From positions 1 to 8,915 of the forward strand of contig JAICIG010000337.1 in assembly GCA_025924495.1 (NCBI GenBank): a DNA stretch of 8,915 nucleotides. The letters run 5' to 3'. Below are positions 1 through 7,700 of this stretch, piece after piece. The position numbers and the translations under genes are program-made. Source of the stretch: Pirellulales bacterium. Its GTDB lineage: Bacteria > Planctomycetota > Planctomycetia > Pirellulales > JAICIG01. The notes under the pieces are model-generated. The model saw nothing but the letters and a program-made list of their open reading frames with translations, was not told where the DNA came from and did not search any database. Each line of letters begins with the position of its first letter. Positions within the stretch are counted from its first letter, which is position 1.

Positions 1-296
1 CCCATCAGGTGCCGTTTAGCGTTTTAGGCGACGGCTGGCGCGCCGAAGAATGCTCGGCGGTATCCGATGGGGAGACGCAGCGAGCCACGGAGCGCGGCGA
101 GCGACTGCGACGGTTGTTGGACGAGGTCGAAGCTCTTCCCGACGAATACCGCGAAGTGTTGACGATGTACTATTACGACGACGTGACCTACCAGGAACTG
201 GCCGACGTACTCGGCGTTTCGGCGGCCACAATCAACGCCCGGCTTACAAAGGCTCGCGCGCTGTTGCGCGAGCGAATGAGCCGCCTATCGAGGTAA
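1..296 (+). CDS. ECF-type RNA polymerase sigma factor, C-terminal fragment (5' end outside the window)
   Basis: This is the 3' end of a gene for an extracytoplasmic-function sigma factor, which would direct RNA polymerase to a dedicated set of promoters. The frame is open to the left edge (codons from base 3), so the apparent GTG at position 9 is not the real start; sigma region 2 must lie upstream. What remains is a linker followed by sigma region 4: L-P-D-E-Y-R-E-V-L, then Y-Y-x-D-x-T-Y-Q-E-L-A-D-V-L-G-V-S, then A-T-I-N-A-R-L-T-K-A-R-A-L-L-R-E-R. This is the standard ECF region 4 helix-turn-helix that contacts the -35 element. It ends with TAA three bases before an anti-sigma gene, the usual sigma/anti-sigma operon layout. 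Family assignment is firm; the ECF subgroup cannot be told without region 2. Confidence 0.93.
   Translation, partial: HQVPFSVLGDGWRAEECSAVSDGETQRATERGERLRRLLDEVEALPDEYREVLTMYYYDDVTYQELADVLGVSAATINARLTKARALLRERMSRLSR
290..293 (+). promoter_or_regulatory. Ribosome binding site of the anti-sigma gene, abutting the sigma stop codon
   Basis: GAGG followed by six bases and ATG at 300. The site lies in the last sense codons of the sigma gene, immediately before its TAA at 294-296, so ribosomes finishing the sigma factor are well placed to reinitiate. This supports the ATG at 300 as the start and suggests coupled synthesis of the two proteins. Confidence 0.7.
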
Positions 297-299
297 ATC

Positions 300-1646
300 A
301 TGGATTGCCGACAAGCAATTGAACTGATCGGCAGTTCGGCCGACGGCGAATTGAACGACGGCGAACAAACCGCGCTGGAGCTGCACCTGGCTGGTTGTGC
401 CGAATGCCGGATGGCGGCCGATGCAATGCTGCTTGCGGATGCGGAATTACGCCGCGCGTTCGCTCCTCGGCGGAAGGCGGCCGAGCGACTGGGCGAGCGG
501 GTGATTTCGCAACTGCAACACGAAACGCGGGCGGCATCACTGTCACCCATGCGGCGCGGAGCGCTACTGGCGGCCGCGGCGGCCGGATTCTTATTTGCAG
601 TCGGCGTGTTTCGACCTTGGCGCCGCGATCTTCCGCCTGCGCCGGCGCACTTCGACGCGTCCATTGCGCGGGTGGCTCTGGCTACGGGCGAGCCGGAAGT
701 ATTGCCGCCCGAGACCGCCAACTGGGCGACCTGCTCGCCCTCTGCCAACATCGACATGGGGTCCTGCGTGCGCACGGCGCCGAATGTGCGCTGCGAACTC
801 GATACGCCGACGGGGTGTCAATTACGGTTAGATGCCGATACCGAAATCAAGTTCAACGAACCGCAGCGAGTTGAGCTGTTGCGCGGCCAGATTTGGTCGA
901 ACATCGGCGAAACCGATCAGACGATTGACGTCAAGCAGGCTGGCGCCACGGTCGCCGCAAGGCAGGCTCAGTTCGCCATCGCCTGTCAACCGGGCGAAGC
1001 CGTTGTCACCGTAATCAAAGGAACAGCCACCGTGCGGGGCGAAAGGGACGAACACACGATCGCCGCGGGCGAGGAGACGAAGATCGTTTCGGGCGCCATA
1101 GGCGAACGTAGGCCGAACCTGGCGCCCCTGCTCGAGACAAGCTGGGCCGATGATCTGCTTTGCCTCAAGGGGCCAGAAGATCCTGAATTGGTCAAACGCG
1201 TCGACGATATCTTGGCGCAAATCGGCCAGGCAAAATTAGCCCATTTGTATGAAGATGAAATCCGGCGGTTGGGCGACCGGACGGCACTGCCGCTGTTAAG
1301 ATTCATCGCCTCGAAACGCTCGCAGTCGGATCAAGGCACACGAACGGTGGCGTCGAGGCTCGTAGCCGATCTCGCGCCGCGATCATCGGTTCCTGATCTC
1401 ATTAATTTGCTTGATGACGAGGATCCGTCGGTTCGCATGGCGATGGCGCGAGCTTTGTTTCGGCTTACCGGACGCGATCAAGGCTGCGGCGAAGAGGACT
1501 GGCGCACGCTCTCTCAGGAAGAAATCGGGGCCTGCCAGCAAGCGTGGCGGCAGTGGTGGGCTGAGAATGGGGAGCGAGCGCGGCCTCCGGAGGCGGCGCC
1601 GCCATCGACCCCGCCCCCCTTCCAGAAAGCGCGTCGAACCAATTAG
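300..1646 (+). CDS. Membrane anti-sigma factor with zinc finger, FecR-like and HEAT-like regions
   Basis: Predicted partner and inhibitor of the upstream sigma factor, 448 residues. Residues 1-55 form a zinc-binding anti-sigma (ZAS-type) domain with Cys3, His29, Cys33 and Cys36 in the classical C-x25-H-x3-C-x2-C spacing. One hydrophobic segment at about 87-104 (flanked by Arg85-Arg86 and Arg105-Arg109) should cross the inner membrane with the N-terminus in the cytoplasm. Residues about 118-263 resemble a FecR-type sensor domain: a D-T-P-T-G-C-Q-L-R-L-D-A-D-T-E-I stretch, then L-R-G-Q-I-W, then V-I-K-G-T-A-T-V and a final A-A-G-E-E-T. Residues about 310-391 look like HEAT-type helical pairs (for example S-V-P-D-L-I-N-L-L-D-D-E-D-P-S-V-R at 363-379). 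The tail is Pro-rich. The zinc finger and membrane segment are clear; FecR is likely; HEAT is by eye only. Four Cys (145, 156, 165, 173) cluster in the extracytoplasmic part. No TonB-dependent receptor is visible nearby. Confidence 0.9.
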   Translation: MDCRQAIELIGSSADGELNDGEQTALELHLAGCAECRMAADAMLLADAELRRAFAPRRKAAERLGERVISQLQHETRAASLSPMRRGALLAAAAAGFLFAVGVFRPWRRDLPPAPAHFDASIARVALATGEPEVLPPETANWATCSPSANIDMGSCVRTAPNVRCELDTPTGCQLRLDADTEIKFNEPQRVELLRGQIWSNIGETDQTIDVKQAGATVAARQAQFAIACQPGEAVVTVIKGTATVRGERDEHTIAAGEETKIVSGAIGERRPNLAPLLETSWADDLLCLKGPEDPELVKRVDDILAQIGQAKLAHLYEDEIRRLGDRTALPLLRFIASKRSQSDQGTRTVASRLVADLAPRSSVPDLINLLDDEDPSVRMAMARALFRLTGRDQGCGEEDWRTLSQEEIGACQQAWRQWWAENGERARPPEAAPPSTPPPFQKARRTN

Positions 1647-1669
1647 TTCTTAGGTTCGATCTCGCTTTT
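1634..1669 (+). terminator. Possible weak intrinsic terminator at the end of the sigma/anti-sigma operon
   Basis: TCGAACC at 1634-1640 is perfectly complementary to GGTTCGA at 1653-1659, with a 12-base loop that contains the anti-sigma stop codon. A short T4 run follows at 1666-1669. The stem is only 7 bp, AT/GC mixed, and the T tract is short and six bases away, so this is a weak candidate; it is the only hairpin I see in the 62-base convergent gap. Confidence 0.3.
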
Positions 1670-1708
1670 AATGCCGGGATGAGAACGCGAACGTTTCGCC
1701 TCCTCGCT

Positions 1709-4129
1709 CTATACGTGAATGACTTTGTTCTCAACAGGCGCCTCTTCGCCTTCGACGATATCGGCGGCATGCGCGTGCTGAATGGCTTCTTCCGTGCTCG
1801 TCGGATCGACGGCGCGGCAGCTGGCGGTCAACCGCTCGGCCAGATCGCGCAATTCTTCCTGCCATTCCGCGGCGGACATTCCCGGCGGCGTCACTGCCGA
1901 AAACTCCTCGCATAATAAAATCAGCCGCAGCAGATGCCGGAACACGATCCCTTCTTGTTTGACCAGATCGCGGGCCTTCACGTAGTTGTTGAAATTGCCG
2001 CCGAAGGTCAATAATTCGCCGGCACACCAGACCGGCTGAGTCTCAACGTCCGATACCTCCGGAAATAAGGCGTCGAACAGCAACCGCAGCTTTTCCGCCA
2101 GCACGACCGGTCGCTGCGGTTCGTCTTCGTAGCGGTCCTCTTCTTCATCTTCTCCCGCATCGGGCGGCAGAGGCGCGGCGATCAGGCCCCGCTCGATCAA
2201 CTCGAAATCGAGCCGCGTTGTCGCTAACGGCCCGGGGGGCAAATCGAAGGGGACGCGGACATATTTCAAGAGCGGTCGAGGCAGGCCCAGCACGCTCTCA
2301 AGAGCTTGCAGCCGCTCGTTGCGGTCGGCGATTCCGAATTGCTCGATCAGAAAGGCCCCGTAGAGCGGATTCACGCTGCGAAATGGCAACAACTTCTCGA
2401 TTTCTGCAGTGGGCGTCGCCAGCACGGGCGAGTAGCGAGGCGGCGGTTCGGCGCCGGGCGCCGCTTTTGCCGCCGGCGAGTGGGCGGAGTCGGCGCCAAG
2501 CGCCTGCTGGTGCGGTTGGCCCAACGATAGACGCGAGCCAAACGGCTTCGGCCCCGTTTCCGGCGCCGAAGCTTTGACGGCCGCCTGGTCTTGCTCGCCC
2601 TTCGCTGGCGGTTCGGGGTCGAGTTTTACGTACCCGCCGGCCCACAGCGACAGGAGCATCCGATCGAGAACGATTTCTCCCGCCTTGATTCGCGGCTCGT
2701 CCATCAACCGTTTGCGAATCAAGTTGCGGATTCGCCCCGCTTCGGGCGATAGCTTTAACAAATATGCCAGCAGTCTCCAGGGAAACTGCCCTTTGCTGTA
2801 GAGTTTGCCCGGCGGGGCTAGCTTGAGTTTCTCGAATTGAGCTTCGTTCCAATAAGTTTCAGTTTCGCGGCGCGTCGGCCGTTTCTTCTTTAATGCCTTC
2901 TTGGCCTTGAGAAGCCCGGGATCTTTCGTGTCTTCTGGAATGGCGTCGTACTTCTGCTTCCAGCGCAGAATCTTGACATCGTCTTCGTGCGCCATGGCGA
3001 AGACGTAGCCGCGCTCATCGAACTGCGGGCGCCCAGCGCGGCCGAAGATTTGATGCGCCGTGCTGGCATCCAGCAGTTTTTGATCGCCGCGCGGCCCTTT
3101 GACCAGCGAACTGAGTACGACGCTACGCGCCGGCAAATTGATGCCTGCCGCCAAGGTTTCCGTGCACAGCGCCACGGCCAGTAGTTTGCGCTGGAACAAA
3201 TCTTCGACCACTCGTCGGTATTTGGGCAGCAGTCCTGCATGATGCACGCCAACGCCGCGATGCAACAACTGCTTGAGCTTTGGGCCGACGCCCTGCGACC
3301 AATCGAGACGATTGACTTCGGCGATCACTTGCGAGCGCTCCGGCTCGCCCAGGAGATGACAGCCTTTGAGCTGTTCGGCGATATTCCAGCACTCTTCGCG
3401 GTTGAAACAAAACACAAGCGCCGGCGTACGTCGGCTGGCTGCGTCCCCCTGAGCCATTTGAGTCAGCTGCTCGTTCAGCAACTCGTCACCGACCCACTGG
3501 TAGGTCAGCGGAACACGGCGCTCGGTTCCCTCCACCAGTTCCAGCTTGCGACCATGGCAACGATCGAGCCAATTGATGAACTCCTTGGAGTTGCCCACCG
3601 TTGCCGAAAGCAGCAGCAGGCGCACATGCGGCGGCAGCATGCTGAGTGACAGCTCCCACACGATGCCGCGCTGCGGATCGGCGAAACTGTGGAACTCATC
3701 CATCACCACCGCGCTGACCGGAGCGAAATCAAAAGCTTCCGCGTGCAGCAGTCGATTCAATAGAATCTCAGCGACGACTACCAGGATTCTGGCGCGCGGA
3801 TTGACGCGGCGGTTTCCTGTCACTAGACCGACGTCATCGGCTTTAAATCCCCAACGGACGGCGGCGGCCTGCATCTCGGTAAATTTTTGTTCGGTCAGCG
3901 CAATCAGCGGCGTGGTGTAATAGGCGACCGTGTTTGAGTGCAGGGCTTCGAATAAAGCCGCCTCGGCGATCAACGTTTTGCCGGTGCCCGTCGGAGCGCA
4001 GACCAGCACGCCCTGTGGGACCGTAAACCAGGCGAGCAACGCCTCTTCCTGAACCGGGTAGGGCGGATACGGCAGCTGGAACAGATATTGTTCGGCGAGC
4101 TGGTCGCGGGAGGGCGTGGCGGCAGACAT
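1709..4129 (-). CDS. Ski2-like superfamily 2 DExH-box helicase with DUF3516-like C-terminus
   Basis: An ATP-dependent nucleic acid helicase, most likely acting on RNA by analogy with Ski2/Mtr4 family enzymes. Numbered from ATG 4129 (806 residues): Q-motif-like Y-P-P-Y-P-V-Q-E at 21-28, Walker A A-P-T-G-T-G-K-T at 45-52, motif Ia T-T-P-L-I-A-L at 72-78, motif II D-E-F-H at 144-147, motif III S-A-T at 175-177, a V-H-H-A-G-L-L-P segment and T-E-T-L-A-A-G-I-N-L-P typical of Ski2-like proteins, and motif VI Q-I-F-G-R-A-G-R-P at 360-368. A Pro/Ala/Glu-rich linker (about 503-570) separates a C-terminal part (about 575-806) that resembles DUF3516 as I remember it; an acidic stretch sits at about 656-670. 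An in-frame TTG at 4162 could add 11 residues, but it lies in the T-run after a hairpin and has no good Shine-Dalgarno, so ATG 4129, preceded by a purine-rich AAAGAAGAA, is preferred. All catalytic motifs are intact. Confidence 0.92.
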   Translation of the reverse strand: MSAATPSRDQLAEQYLFQLPYPPYPVQEEALLAWFTVPQGVLVCAPTGTGKTLIAEAALFEALHSNTVAYYTTPLIALTEQKFTEMQAAAVRWGFKADDVGLVTGNRRVNPRARILVVVAEILLNRLLHAEAFDFAPVSAVVMDEFHSFADPQRGIVWELSLSMLPPHVRLLLLSATVGNSKEFINWLDRCHGRKLELVEGTERRVPLTYQWVGDELLNEQLTQMAQGDAASRRTPALVFCFNREECWNIAEQLKGCHLLGEPERSQVIAEVNRLDWSQGVGPKLKQLLHRGVGVHHAGLLPKYRRVVEDLFQRKLLAVALCTETLAAGINLPARSVVLSSLVKGPRGDQKLLDASTAHQIFGRAGRPQFDERGYVFAMAHEDDVKILRWKQKYDAIPEDTKDPGLLKAKKALKKKRPTRRETETYWNEAQFEKLKLAPPGKLYSKGQFPWRLLAYLLKLSPEAGRIRNLIRKRLMDEPRIKAGEIVLDRMLLSLWAGGYVKLDPEPPAKGEQDQAAVKASAPETGPKPFGSRLSLGQPHQQALGADSAHSPAAKAAPGAEPPPRYSPVLATPTAEIEKLLPFRSVNPLYGAFLIEQFGIADRNERLQALESVLGLPRPLLKYVRVPFDLPPGPLATTRLDFELIERGLIAAPLPPDAGEDEEEDRYEDEPQRPVVLAEKLRLLFDALFPEVSDVETQPVWCAGELLTFGGNFNNYVKARDLVKQEGIVFRHLLRLILLCEEFSAVTPPGMSAAEWQEELRDLAERLTASCRAVDPTSTEEAIQHAHAADIVEGEEAPVENKVIHV

Positions 4130-4168
4130 CGGCGGTCGATTCTTCTTTCGCTGTGATTCCAAAAATCA

Positions 4169-4210
4169 ACGCCCGCGCTCATCGAATCGTGGCGTTTTTG
4201 CCACGGGCGT
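4169..4210 (-). promoter_or_regulatory. Two-part hairpin in the leader of the helicase gene, followed by a T run
   Basis: On the plus strand ACGCCCG (4169-4175) is complementary to CGGGCGT (4204-4210), enclosing CGTGGC (4188-4193) and GCCACG (4200-4205), which form an inner 6-bp stem with a 6-base loop; the two stems share two bases. Read on the minus strand the outer stem is followed by TTGATTTTTGG, so the leader RNA could form an attenuator- or terminator-like structure about 40 bases before ATG 4129. The structure is seen in the sequence; its role is inference. Confidence 0.35.
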
Positions 4211-4280
4211 CCGTTCGAGATGCGGCCATTGATTGGTATTCTAGCGGGAATCCTTCGGCCGCGGGCAAGCTCGGCGACGG

Positions 4281-4305
4281 CGGCAGGGAAGCTGGACTGA
4301 CGTCG
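4281..4305 (+). repeat. Imperfect direct repeat, copy A
   Basis: This 25-base stretch matches 4425-4451 at 22 positions after allowing a 2-base insertion (CC) in the second copy. All three mismatches are G in this copy against A in the other. Copy A lacks the TTGACG element that precedes copy B, so it does not itself look like a promoter. Confidence 0.45.
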
Positions 4306-4420
4306 ATCAAGACCGCGCGAACTTGTGAAGTCTATCGCCCGCCGCCGGGGCGCGACGTCTGCAAGATTTGCGCGAATATGCCGCAAACGGTGAGGATTTC
4401 GTAATTTCTCGACAGGTTCG

Positions 4421-4449
4421 TTGACGGCAGGAAAGCTGCCGACTAACAT
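4421..4449 (+). promoter_or_regulatory. Candidate sigma70-like promoter with an inverted repeat in the spacer
   Basis: TTGACG (5 of 6 to the -35 consensus) at 4421-4426, a 17-base spacer, and TAACAT (4 of 6, with the key TA and final T) at 4444-4449. Transcription would start near 4456 and give a leader of about 275 bases for the beta-helix gene. The last base of the -35 box and the spacer hold GGCAG-N5-CTGCC (4426-4440), a perfect inverted repeat placed where a repressor or activator could bind. Consensus match only; planctomycete promoters need not follow the E. coli pattern. Confidence 0.45.
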
Positions 4450-4451
4450 CG
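4425..4451 (+). repeat. Imperfect direct repeat, copy B (overlaps the candidate promoter)
   Basis: Second copy of the repeat at 4281-4305, 144 bases downstream. The CC insertion in this copy completes the CTGCC half of the GGCAG-N5-CTGCC inverted repeat, so only this copy is a full palindrome. It covers most of the spacer and all of the -10 element. Confidence 0.45.
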
Positions 4452-4644
4452 GTCTCGAACGTTCCGCATTGTGTAAGGAGGCCGCGGGACGTTCCGGAGC
4501 GGCTGACCACGCTTCGACCAGGACGGCGATGATTTTTGCGTCATGGCCTCTTGTGGAACAGCTTTCGCTGTTGGGGTCGGTCTGAGGGGAATTTGTTTTG
4601 CGTCCGGGCTTGGGAACGGTTCGTACGCGATTCCTAAAGGCTTC

Positions 4645-4688
4645 CGCCTGTATGGGGCCGTTTGGCAACGTTGCCAGACTGCCAGGCG
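4645..4688 (+). promoter_or_regulatory. Palindrome-rich leader element upstream of the beta-helix gene
   Basis: TGGCAACGTTGCCA (4663-4676) is a perfect 14-base palindrome. It is followed by a second TGCCA (4680-4684), eight bases after the first, and flanked by CGCCTG (4645-4650) and CAGGCG (4683-4688), which can pair as an outer stem. It could act as DNA (repeated TGGCA/TGCCA half-sites) or as RNA structure in the 5' leader, ending 44 bases before ATG 4733. I cannot match it to a known riboswitch class. Confidence 0.4.
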
Positions 4689-4722
4689 AAGATCTTTCTT
4701 GCTTTTGCGCCTCCAAATATCT

Positions 4723-4726
4723 GAGG
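4723..4726 (+). promoter_or_regulatory. Ribosome binding site of the beta-helix gene
   Basis: GAGG followed by six bases and ATG at 4733, the same motif and spacing as the anti-sigma gene in this window. It decides for ATG 4733 over an in-frame ATG at 4652, which has only AAAGG 11 bases upstream and whose extra 27 codons would run through the palindromic element. Confidence 0.65.
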
Positions 4727-4732
4727 GATTCG

Positions 4733-7700
4733 ATGCACGCTTCATCTTTGATTGACCGCCTGTTTTTAAGCTCGAAGTCGCGCCGCAAGCAACGCCCCTC
4801 GGCTTTCTCTCGGCTCTCTGGGCCGCGACGTGATCACGTCAGCTTGGAAGCGCTTGAGGCCCGCAATTTGTTGACAATCTGGACCGTCAATGGGGCCGGG
4901 GGCGCCGACTATACGACCATCGGCGCCGCCATCGCGGGCGCTAGCAGCGGAGATACGATCCAGGTTGCCGCGGGCGTCTATAACGAGAATCTGGCGATCG
5001 GCTCGACCTTGACGGGGTTGACCATCGAAGGCGCTGGCAGCGGCGGCACAGCTGCCGACACGATTATCGATGCCGGCGGCGGCGTCGGCATCGACATCGG
5101 CGCCAGCGGGACGTCGTCGGCAGCTCGGCTCACGATCGAAGGTTTGCGCGTAGAGAATGCTTCGAACGGCATTTACTTCAATGCGGCCGTATCGCACATC
5201 ACGCTCGACAATGTAGCGACGGTTAGCTCGACGAATGGCATCGAAGTCCACAACAGCGCGGTCATCGACGACCTGTTGCTGAACAATGTCCAATCGACCG
5301 GCAACTCCGTCGGGTTCCGCGTCGCTACGACCGGTTCGGTCGACGGCCTCACGATCCAGGGAGGCGCCTTCGACAATAACAACATCGGCTTCTATACCAA
5401 CGCGACCAGCGCCAGCACGGCCAACCAGAACGACTTCACGAACGTCTCCATCACCGGAACGTCGTTCAGCAACGATACGCTCAAGGGCATTTATGTCGAG
5501 AAGCTCGACCATGCCACGTTGGACAGCATCGTTGTGAACAATAGCGGCTCGAGCGGCTCGTCCTCGGCAGGCATCGATATCAACCTGAAGTACGGCGCCT
5601 ACCAGAGCATCACCGTCCAAAACTCATCGATTACCGACTCGGGCTTGGGCGACGTGACGAGCGGAGTTGGTTTGACCGTCAAAGCTCGCAGCGACGCGCC
5701 GAGCTATGCCGTCAATCCAGCCACGCTCAGCGGCGTGGTGATCTCGCACAACATCATCAGCGGCAATCAAACGGCGCTACGAATCGGCGAGTTCGGCGGC
5801 TTGGCCAGCCCGACCAATGTGACCATCAATTACAACGACCTCTCGAACAGCGTGTCGGGCGTCGCACTCGACAATGAGATTCTGTCGGCGATCGACGCCA
5901 CGAAAAACTGGTGGGGCGATGTCTCTGGACCGACGGCCGGGGCGAATTCAGGCGGGCTCGGCCAGGCCATTAGCGGCCCGGGCGCCGCTTTTGTCAGCTT
6001 CGCGCCATGGCTGATCTATGGAACCGACGCCGACGCGGGCATGCCAGGCTTCCAGTTGCCGACAACGGTCACAGTGACGGCCGGCGGCGATGTCAGCGCC
6101 GCCGATAACGACTTCACAAAGTTGCAAAACGCCGTTGGCGCCGTGGCCGATGGCCAGACGCTCGAACTCAGCGGCACGTTCGACTGGACCTCGCCCTTTG
6201 CCGCCGCTGCCTATGCGGCCAGCAACTCGACCAGCTCCTCGAGCGACATTCGCGGCGTGCTGCTCCCCAGCGGCGTAAACAACGTCACGATTACCAGCGC
6301 GGGCGGAACTGCCACGATCAAGGGAGGCGGCGATTTCAACGACGGCATTTACTCGTCGTTCTTGTTTGCGGCCGACGGCCCGTCGGCGCAGGGCGCCAAT
6401 AACCTGACGATCGAGAACTTGAATCTCAATCACTTCGAGGCCGGCATTGTACTGGGCTGGAACTCGACGGGCCACTTTAACGGCACGCACATTCAAAGCA
6501 ACACGATTACCGTCGCCGGCGATAATGGCGGCGTGCAAAATATCGCGGTCTACCTCTGGAACGGCACGAACCAGCAGATGACCGGCAATACGATCAACTT
6601 CGAGGCCGATGGCACGAACGCCGGGCCGAGCGGCCCCCGCTCATTCGGTTTCCAGAACGGCACGACTGGCGGGACGGGCTACGATGGTTTGCTGATCTCG
6701 AACAATACCTTCCAGTTGCTCAACGCCACGGCCCACAATGAGGTGCTGACCGGCATCTGGGAAAATGGCCACAACGACGACAACAACTCGCACATCTCAA
6801 TCACGGACAATCACTTCCTGGGCATTCAAGGCCAGCAGGATTTCGACCGCGGGTTGATGCTCACTTCGCAAACGTCGAACTTGCTCGTTGACGGCAACAC
6901 GTTCGCCGACGTGCATTATGTGTTCTTCGCCCGCAATTCGTCGGGCGGCACCGATCCGGGCGATCAGTTCACATTTACCAATAACGTGCTGACTCGCGTG
7001 GGAGGCGCCGACGGCGTGTACCTGCAAAACGTCACGAACGATCCCACGCCCGTCCACGTGTTGATTCACTGGAATATCAACAACACGATCGACGGCGAGA
7101 CGGGGGTCCGCGGGTTGAACGAGCTTTCGACCCAGGCCACGCACTTCAGCCGACCGACCGGCGCCGCCAGCGACCTTAATGCGGTCGACGCGGTCGGCGC
7201 GCGGCCGGTGGTGTTCGTCAACACGGCATGGAACGGCGCCGCACGCTTTAGCGATCCCGATGGCATCGGCGCCGGCGTAGGGCCGGTAGCCTACGGCTTC
7301 AATGGTTTCAGCACGATCCAGGATGGCATTGACAACGTCGATGTCAGCGGCACAGTCAACGTCGCTGCCGGAACGTACAAGGAGAACGTCAACGTCAACA
7401 AGTCGGTGTCGCTACTCGGCCCCAACATGGGAATCGATCCGAACACCGGCACGCGCGGCGCCGAAGCGATCGTGTTGCCGGGAACGAACGACACTGCCAA
7501 CGGCAGCATTTTCCTCGTATCGGCAAATAACGTCACGATCGACGGTTTGACCATCGACGGCAATAATGCCAGTTTGACCGGCGGACTGACATTGAACGGC
7601 GTCAACTCGAATGCCGCCAACGGCGTGACGAACGTCAGCGATCTGTCGACGGGCGCCGCAACCGACATCTCGGGACTGATCGTTCAAAACGATATCATCC

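Larger units (their letters stand above)
4130..4732. other. Divergent intergenic region between the helicase and the beta-helix gene
   Basis: About 600 bases with no convincing gene. Small ORFs at 4153-4404 and 4543-4755 on the + strand lack ribosome binding sites and recognisable content. The region holds the leader of the helicase on the minus strand, and on the plus strand a sigma70-like promoter, an imperfect direct repeat, an 8-base TAAGGAGG at 4474-4481 with no start codon at usable distance, and a palindromic segment at 4645-4688. These are listed separately. Confidence 0.75.

Noticed and set aside
1583..1594. 12-base palindrome GCCTCCGGAGGC
   Set aside because: It lies inside the Pro-rich tail of the anti-sigma coding sequence and is explained by GC-rich codon use; there is no T tract for a terminator.
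4238..4243. Minus-strand TAGAAT as a -10 element for the helicase
   Set aside because: It matches 5 of 6 but no acceptable -35 element lies 15-19 bases upstream, so I do not call a promoter.
4652..4732. In-frame upstream ATG as an alternative start of the beta-helix gene
   Set aside because: Its Shine-Dalgarno is poorer than that of ATG 4733 and the added residues include two cysteines (Cys17 and Cys19 from ATG 4652), unlike the rest of the protein. It remains possible.
4543..4755. 70-codon plus-strand ORF with a mildly hydrophobic start
   Set aside because: There is no Shine-Dalgarno before its ATG, it runs across the palindromic element and ends inside the beta-helix gene in another frame.
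3970..4788. 272-codon minus-strand ORF spanning the intergenic region
   Set aside because: It overlaps the Walker A end of the helicase in another frame and the start of the beta-helix gene, with Arg/Pro/Ser-rich sequence and no domain.
4867..4876. TTGTTGACAA, resembling a -35 element
   Set aside because: It encodes the L-L-T end of the LEPR-XLL-like motif within the beta-helix gene; no gene starts downstream.
4766..5620. 284-codon minus-strand ORF
   Set aside because: It lies wholly opposite the beta-helix gene, has low-complexity Val/Ala/Arg/Asp composition, and follows from the plus-strand bias toward GTC/GAC/ATC codons. No ribosome binding site or family is recognised.
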